Shown here: one piece after another, positions 57,571-64,000 of the stretch
How positions within the stretch are numbered: position 1 is the stretch's first letter
Layout: each line of letters opens with the position of its first letter
Source: Paratinospora sagittata
Taxonomy: Eukaryota > Streptophyta > Magnoliopsida > Ranunculales > Menispermaceae
NCBI GenBank assembly: GCA_035771175.1
Contig: CM069603.1
Location: 16,964,286-17,028,285 of the forward strand
Length of the DNA stretch: 64,000 nucleotides
Direction of reading: 5' to 3'
Position numbers and translations under genes: made by a program
Notes under the pieces: model-generated
Seen by the model: the letters and a program-made list of their open reading frames with translations, nothing else
Told to the model about the DNA's origin: nothing
The model's database searches: none

Positions 57571-60167
57571 TGTCACGACCCACTATCTGTGACGTCATGA
57601 CCGGCACGAAACCCTGGGTATATCTTCCCTTAATATCCCTGGCATCCCGTTAGCTTTATAATAAACACCATAATCCCAATAATCAACATCAAAACACATG
57701 AACAATAATAGATCATCAATGTAAAAGCAAACCCAAATGACAACCATAAATATATTTTTTTTTTCTAAGTCCATAATGTTCAAAATATACAAAATCCTAT
57801 TTAACCATAAATTACAACCCATCTATGTGTCGAGTATAAACATTAGGTGTTACATAGTACAATTTATCAAAATAAATGCAGAAAAGTACTAAACACCTAT
57901 GTCACAAAAATGTAGTGAAAATGTCCGCAGGTAAGCTTTTTCCTTTCCCTTCTTATCCGAACCTAAAAGGATAAGAGTGAGGAGTGAGCTACAACAAGCT
58001 CAATGAATGTTTTCTACAAGTGGCAACATATATATGCATTTATGTAAAGCATTGCAAGATCATTAAAACCATTTAAATATCATGGATACAAATAAGATTA
58101 CATACATGCTCAATATAATGCATCATGTCATATACAAGACAATGCATATCATTTATAAACATGTTCATGCAATCCTTACACCTCCTGAGTAAGAATCAAT
58201 ATAAGGGCCTGAGTGTGCGACACCAATCGCTTCATCGACCTCTTACCCGTATTTTATTAGAATTCCTAGGATTGTATAAACTATATGATCCGCCCACCAA
58301 GACAATTACCATGCCTAGGCGATCCCAACATACACAACTCATAGAAATCCTCCGCCGGTCCACAATTAGGGATTACTACTAGACTTACAAGATTCCCCGA
58401 AGAAAATCCCAACTAGGAGACTCTACCCAATTGCTAACCCTGTTACACTATGCTCGAATACATTTCATGAGACATTAAATCATGCATATTACAATTGATA
58501 AGCATTTAAAACACATTTTTATAGTACAATGCCACATATAAAAATCAACAAGTAAAGAAACACTCACAACTTGATTAGCTAGACTTATCCAATCCAATCC
58601 AATCCACAAGAGAGCACTAGAATGATCACAATCACCCCAAGCACCTCAATCCCCAATTGGGCTATTTGGGTTACTTAAATCAACCAAAATCTCTTCATGA
58701 AATATGGTTTATACATTACTGAAAATCAATCCACTAGTGTGCCAAACAGCCATGATCAAACCCAATTCCATAGCCAATTAAGATTCTAAAATGATTATAC
58801 ACATAAGCCAATCCCATATTGCTCAATTCAACCATTTAAAATCAAATTAAACCATACATAACCCAATTGAATGCAATAGGTTGATCCCCATGATCCAACC
58901 ATTATAATACAAGGCATTCAATCATAATTAGGGTCAATTAGACTATTTATCAAGTTAATTTCATCAATTGACTAAGTCGAAGTCAAAATTCCCAAATTTG
59001 GGCAAATCTCCAAATTCATTGAAATTACCCAAATTACTTTACACTAGGGTTATCCACTAATCAAAATCAGTAAATTGGACTACTATATATCTACATGTAT
59101 TCAGCATAAATCACATGCAAATTGAATAGGAAACCCTAAATCCAAAATCCTAGTTTAGGTCAAATACCTATAACCCTACAAATTAGGGGTTTCACCATTT
59201 ATGGACTCCCAACATCATCTAGATTAATATATCTCAAATGCAAGACCTAATTGCAAAAGTGTATTTTCCACCACCCTCCTTAAATTTCTGGATTCATGAG
59301 TGGAAAACACCCATTAGGTCAAAAACAAGCTTGCATGCATGAATAAAAGTGATAAAAGGAAGAAAAATGAGAAAGAATGAGGAAGAAATGATTACCTTGG
59401 GGATTTTTGAGCAAAAATGCACCCAAAACCCCAACTTTTCCCTTCCTTTTCTCCTCTCCCCTCTCCAAGCTCCTTAGCCTCTTTTGGAAGTGAAAAATGA
59501 GAGAAATCACTTCTCAATGGCTTATATAGTGGTTAAGTGGCATTTTGGGCCCATACTTAAAAAAAATACACTTTATAAAAGAAACAATTTTTCTACTACA
59601 ATTACTTGTATGTAGATAATTACGTTCTTGTAAACAACCCACCAATTTAAAATCTTAACCGTTCAAATGTTTTATGAGTGAGTTACAAACCTTCTGGTAA
59701 ACTTTCAGCACAATCTTACGGTGAGCTTGCGAGATCCAACGGTTTGATTAAAAAGGTACAAGAAAATCCTCAAATCCGAGAAACAGTGTTTGGAGTCTTA
59801 TACTTCACAGTAGACAACTCCGATCAAGATCGTCAACGTCATAATGAAGATCTATCAGAGAAGAATAAGCTGACAAAATTTCAGCTCAATCACACCACGG
59901 ATCTAGGAGATCAAGCCATTGATGTAATCGGTGACAAAAATTTATTCTTCCATGTAGCGAGCTCCACTGATTCAAAACACCGTTTTCAACATGTTTTGAC
60001 ATCGAACGGGTCCCCGATAATTCTGAAACTTCACACACACTCTAAACGTCGTAAAATCATGCAAAGACATTCGAACCAACGCGCGTCGAGCATCATATAC
60101 GTATACGTACACGTATACAGGTACTCTATGGGTCAAAATGACGTCATCCTAAGGTACGGGAGTTACA
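57571..60167 (-). mobile_element. Chromovirus (Tekay/Del-like) 3' LTR, 2.6 kb, minus orientation
   Basis: It begins TGTCACGACCCACTATCTG and ends GGAGTTACA. A polypurine tract and the end of pol lie immediately to the right on the minus strand, so this is the 3' LTR. It matches the solo LTR at 13,364-16,367 along its length. The last five bases before it, TTGAT (57,566-57,570), should be the target duplication, whose partner lies beyond the window. Confidence 0.9.
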
Positions 60168-60181
60168 ATTCTTCCCAACTT
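60168..60181 (-). other. Polypurine tract (minus strand)
   Basis: On the minus strand AAGTTGGGAAGAAT directly precedes the LTR start TGTAACTCCCG. Upstream, GAGGACAAAATCC is the usual end wording of chromovirus internal regions. Confidence 0.8.
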
Positions 60182-60221
60182 AAAGGATTTTGTCCTCAAA
60201 ATAAAAGAAAGAGAACTATCC

Positions 60222-60525
60222 TTAGTCGATAAAAAGATCGGGGAAGTGCTCTCTCATCTGGTCCTCACGCTCCCAGGTTTGCTCTTCATTATCGTGGAAT
60301 TTCCATTTGACTAGTACAAAAGAGATCTCTTTATTCTTCAGTTTCTGAACCCGACGAGCCACAATTTGAATCGGCAACTCTGCATAAATCGTATCCTCCC
60401 CAACTTGCAGATGACTCACATCAAGCACATGAGTTGGATCGGGACAAGACTCCTTCGATGGATCTTCATTAAACTTCCTCAGCGTCGATACATGGAACAC
60501 ATCATAACACCTTCGAGCTGAGAAG
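60222..60525 (-). pseudogene. Chromovirus integrase C-terminus and chromodomain (downstream part of split pol)
   Basis: On the minus strand the frame reads MFHVSTLRKF (the F-H-V-S-x-L motif that closes the integrase C-terminal module), then a chromodomain at about residues 37-88: IVARRVQKLKNKEISFVLVK, then WKFHDNEEQTWERED with the conserved W-E-x-E motif, ending FPDLFID. The stop at 60,222 is the natural end of pol. Between 60,502 and 60,525 the reading changes frame once, so even without the solo LTR insertion at 60,531 this pol would be broken. It belongs with 63,523-64,000. Chromodomain integrases of the Tekay type steer integration to heterochromatin. Confidence 0.9.
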
Positions 60526-60955
60526 GTAGATGTGACGCCCCAAAAATTATTTCATCTAGCCCATAACCCAATTGCATTTTGCCCAAACTCTATGCGTTGC
60601 CTTGATATGTTTGGTGTTTGTTTGATGGTTGTTTAATGTTTGTATAGTTGATGCTTGATAATGTATATAAATATGTGTATCATAAATTGTATATGGGTCA
60701 TGTTAAATTAAAGTATAATGCATATGTTATTATTTATGCATGGGCCCATTAAACCATGAATTGATATGGGTTAGGATTGATTGAATAAAAAGATAAATGA
60801 GAATGAAAATTTGGTGTATTAAATGGATTGAACATTTAAAATACATGGAAGCATGAGATTGGTTAAAGTACATGTGGTTGGTATGGGTAGTATGAGACCA
60901 ACACATGTGAAGGTTGGTGCATGAAAGTGGACAAGTGTCCCATGCCCACTTCTCT

Positions 60956-61075
60956 AATCCAAGAATGTGCTAGAAAGTGAGGTGAGTGGAGGAGAGAATC
61001 CAAGAATGTGCTAGAAAGTGAGGTGAGTGGAGGAGGGAATCAAGGAAGTGCTAGAAAGAGGTGAGTGGAGAGAAA
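60956..61075. repeat. 41-bp tandem repeat, three copies, in the solo LTR
   Basis: Units beginning AATCCAAGAATGTGCTAGAA start at 60,956 and 60,997, with a third, shorter one (AATCAAGGAAGTGCTAGAAA) at 61,038. Confidence 0.85.
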
Positions 61076-61256
61076 GGAAAAAAAGAAGAGAAAGAAAAGA
61101 AGAGAAAGGAAAGAAGAAGAGAAATGAGGAGGGAGTTGCAGGAGGAAGATCTCTGCGACATTTTCATCAAAGAATTGATCTTTGGGATATATGGTCAGAT
61201 TGAGCTCAAAATTTGTCAGCAAGTTCGTAGCTTATGGTTATTCATTCTAGTCGGTC

Positions 61257-61612
61257 GAGATCTTGATCAGAGGTTTCTTCTAAGAGTTCTAACCTCTCAA
61301 ACAAGGCTGGTCGGAAAATCTGGATTTCTCGCGCCGTTTCGCTCAAACTTCTAGATCTCTTTAATCTACCGTTGGATGGATATAAAATTTGGGTACGTAG
61401 TGTACAACTGATATTGCGGCATTCTGAACAGTGGAGAAGATTGATTATAGGTTTTTTCTGAGAGATCTAACCTCTGAAACAAAGCTGGGCGGAAAGTCTG
61501 GATTTCTCGTGCCTTTTCGCTCAAACTTACAGATCTCCTCAATCTACCGTTGGATGGATATCAAATTTTGGTATGTAGTTTATAACTGATACTTATGTAT
61601 TCGGACGGTGAA
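61257..61612. repeat. 178-bp tandem duplication in the solo LTR
   Basis: Two imperfect copies. TAACCTCTCAAACAAGGCTG (61,290) recurs as TAACCTCTGAAACAAAGCTG (61,468), and AATCTACCGTTGGATGGATA occurs in both. Confidence 0.85.
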
Positions 61613-62694
61613 GATGTTTATTCGTTAAGTATTTTGTGTGATATAGTCATCTGAGTTTGAGTATTTGCAACGGGAAAGGAGAAATTGTCTGATTAGAGAC
61701 TTGTTCATCAAAGATACTTATCTTTTTCGTCCACCGTTGGATTGGGCTGATATTTGGACAGAAGGTTTGTTTCTTCACATACTTCAATCTGTAAGGTTGG
61801 TTTTGTGATTACATATTTCTGTTGGTAGATTGATACATCTGAACAGAATACTAAATGAAGAATTGATAGGGTTGCTTGTATTAGACCTAAATTGAGAATA
61901 TGAACTTAGACCTTTCCAAATAGCTTGCATATCAACTATGTTGACCTAGTTGTCATTGTTGATGAAACCATGATGCAAAATCAGTGATATACATGGCTGA
62001 ACATGGTGACCTAGTGTAAATCGGCAATATGGCCTAAGTATGGAAAATTTCATATTTTAGGGATTTTGATGCTTTTGGCCTAAAATCATTGAATTGATGC
62101 AACTTATGTTTAATTAAGCATGATTAGGGTTGATTATGCTACTGATTTGGTGGTTGTGACCATATCATGGGTTAGGCCTACTTGTGATCAAGTGACCCAA
62201 TTTGGGCATGTTTATGCCTAAAGGAATTGAAAATCAGTATTTTTGATTAATAGAATGGTTTATGTATGAGAACTATGCATTAGAGGCCTAAGTCATGTGA
62301 TTTGAGTTGAATGATGGGATTAGATGGGATTTAGGCCTATTGTTTATATGTGGGCTGATTTAGGGTTGATGTGTAATGTCTATGTGATTGACCATAGAAA
62401 TTGATGTATGGTAGGATATTGATGTATGTTTCAGGATCTTGATTGGGTTGATTCGGTTTGGTGGTCGTGTGTGGTTAAATACTCTCGCGAGGCTTGGTTG
62501 TGAGTAGACTTCATTTATGATTATATCTTTTATGTCATCATATCACTTATATATTGTATGTTGAAAGCATGAATGTGTTCTAATGTTTTGATTGATGCAT
62601 TGATTTGAGAAAACCTTATGACTTTGGTTGGGCCCATCTATCTGGCTAATAGGGGGACTTAACCTTGTCATAGGAGGGTTTTAGGAAAAGAAGA

Positions 62695-62806
62695 GATTGG
62701 GGTCAACGGTACGGTGAAATAGACGTGCACTAGTAACCTAAAATAAACATGATTGGGATCAACGGTACGGTGAAATAGACGTGCACTAGTAACCCAATGC
62801 ATGTGG
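62695..62806. repeat. 56-bp tandem duplication in the solo LTR
   Basis: ATCAACGGTACGGTGAAATA and GACGTGCACTAGTAACC occur twice, 56 bases apart, nearly identical, so this is a young duplication. Confidence 0.9.
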
Positions 62807-63522
62807 AATGTGGATCCAAATTGATAAGCTTTTACTTGCATCGAACTTATTATAAGTGCTTGATATCTATATGTTATGAGCTTTTAATCATGCTACACAT
62901 TGACATGCATACATGATATTTATTGATGAGTATTGATAGCATATTTGAATTCTATTCACTGGGCACCGTTGGCTCACCCTCATTTTCCTCTTTCAGGTCC
63001 TTCTGTCCCGAATAAGGGCAAAGGAGTAGTTATATCTTGAGGGCCTTGCCTGCGAGAAAATCCAAAGCCTCGATGTGAGTTGAGAGGCATTTTGATTGAA
63101 TTGTGTTTTAAATTATGAAGTATTATATTTTGGATTATGTAATTATAATACTTACCACATTGTAGTATGGGTGAGTTGGGATTTGTTAGATAGACCATGT
63201 GGGCATATGACGGTTTTTATTTGTACCCACAATTTTGGACTTTATGTGTATGTCAATTTTAATGGACTGTAGGGATTATGATTTTATTTATGGTTCAATT
63301 TTTATGGATTATCTATTGTCTTGGATGATTAATACGGTGGGTAGTTTTGTTTAGTACGTTTTGATATTATGTCGTTGTTTGAGATAAGGCTCGTAGGGTC
63401 TCAACCACCTCACGGGAGTTGAGGAGTGGTCGGAGATGCCTACGCCGGGTGTCCCGCCCCGGCATTCCGCATGCCACTCCCTGCGAGGTTGGTGGTCCGG
63501 GATACGGGGTCGCCACAGTAGA

Positions 63523-64000
63523 GCTAACCTGTATGCTACCGGTCCAATCCTCTCAACAATCTGGAATGGCCCAATGAACCTAGGGGCAAGTTTCCCTCTG
63601 ACGCCGAACCTCATTTGACCCCTCCGTGGCGAGACCTTAAGCAAAACTAGATCTCCCGTGGCAAACTCCAGCGGCCTATGCCGGTTATCATAATAACTGT
63701 TTTGCCTATCCTGAGCCGATTTCGACCTCTGCCGAATCAGCTTAACTTTCTCTGTCTGCTCCAGAACTGCATCAAGGCCCCATAACTGTGTATCGCCCAC
63801 CTCGTACCAACAAGCTGGTGATCTACAGGGTCTTCCATACAAAGCTTCATACAGTGCCATGCCGATGCTCGCTTGATAACTATTCTTGTAAGCAAACTCA
63901 CACAGAGGAAAATGCTCACCCCAACCACCACCGAACTCTAAAATGCAAGACCTGAGCATATCCTCCAGCATCTGAATCACTCTCTCGGTTTGACTGTCTG
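63523..64000 (-). pseudogene. Chromovirus integrase (upstream part of split pol), runs off the window
   Basis: The minus-strand frame is open from the window edge. It begins at the end of the integrase core, with QTERVIQMLEDMLRSC carrying the catalytic Glu of the D-D-E triad. GWGEHFPLCEFAYKNSYQAS, then YGRPCRSPACWYEVGD follow, and the C-terminal module GDLVLLKVSPRRGQMRFGVR, then KLAPRFIGPF (GPF motif) and VAYRLAL. This is the Tekay/Del type. No stop interrupts this part. At 63,522 the frame enters the solo LTR and reads foreign residues to 63,351. The remaining gag-pol and the 5' LTR should lie to the right of the window. Confidence 0.93.

Larger units (their letters stand above)
60531..63517 (+). 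mobile_element. Gypsy solo LTR, 2.99 kb, TSD GTAGA, inserted in chromovirus pol
   Basis: It begins TGTGACGCCCCAAAAATT and ends GGGTCGCCACA. GTAGA is present at 60,526-60,530 and 63,518-63,522. The pol reading on its right (ending YRLAL) and on its left (FHVSTLRKF) are adjacent parts of one integrase, which independently proves the insertion. Start wording matches 27,240. It contains three internal tandem duplications, listed separately. Confidence 0.95.

Noticed and set aside
61061..61354. Plus-strand frame of 97 codons starting in a Lys/Glu-rich run
   Set aside because: It lies within a solo LTR. The charged start is a purine-rich tract, and the frame crosses into the 178-bp duplication without conservation between copies.

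Overview
This 64-kb window looks like flowering-plant nuclear DNA from repeat-rich, probably pericentromeric heterochromatin. The sequence is AT-rich. Almost everything recognisable is LTR retrotransposon: TG...CA LTRs with 5-bp target-site duplications, primer-binding sites matching initiator tRNA-Met, and purine tracts. The Ty1/copia and Ty3/gypsy (chromovirus and Athila/Tat-like) elements are plant types. I see no intact host gene, tRNA, rRNA or CRISPR array. Nearly all short open frames are chance frames in LTRs or satellite DNA. The organism cannot be named from this sequence.

Layout, left to right. 1-2.7 kb: AT-rich sequence with three (AT)n tracts, a tRNA-Met-type PBS and a 45-bp minisatellite. 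2.7-12.8 kb: pieced-together copia and chromovirus-type LTRs with decayed gag and RNase H remnants. 12.8-17.0 kb: a copia 3' LTR split by a 3.0-kb gypsy solo LTR (TSD CCTAA). 17.3-23.5 kb: a minus-strand copia 3' end, a 647-bp tandem duplication, a copia solo LTR (TSD ATGAT), then a plus-strand copia 5' LTR lying head-to-head with it. 23.5-27.2 kb: that element's gag followed by 2.7 kb with no recognisable pol. 27.2-28.3 kb: a gypsy LTR fragment.

28.3-35.3 kb is the most interesting part. It is a tandem satellite of about 21 monomers of roughly 335 bp, with higher-order organisation (five monomers, about 1,676 bp). Each monomer is a long imperfect palindrome, so the array is really an alternation of inverted half-units of about 167 bp. 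A diverged relative with longer spacers occurs at 56.3-57.6 kb.

35.3-47.4 kb holds a kinase-like exon remnant, a 10-kb minus-strand copia element with two LTRs and destroyed pol (itself holding a gypsy solo LTR, TSD TTTTA), a possible captured first exon, and a CACTA-type DNA-transposon end at 47,409. 47.4-55.6 kb is the 3' end of an Athila/Tat-like gypsy element carrying a complete but decayed Reina-like chromovirus. 55.6-57.6 kb has copia LTR ends and the second satellite array. 57.6-64 kb is the 3' part of a minus-strand chromovirus whose integrase/chromodomain region is split by another solo LTR (TSD GTAGA); it runs off the right edge.

The window therefore records successive nested insertions, four solo LTRs with perfect 5-bp duplications, and many nonsense changes compatible with cytosine deamination. 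Both satellite arrays have been cut or bordered by retroelements.
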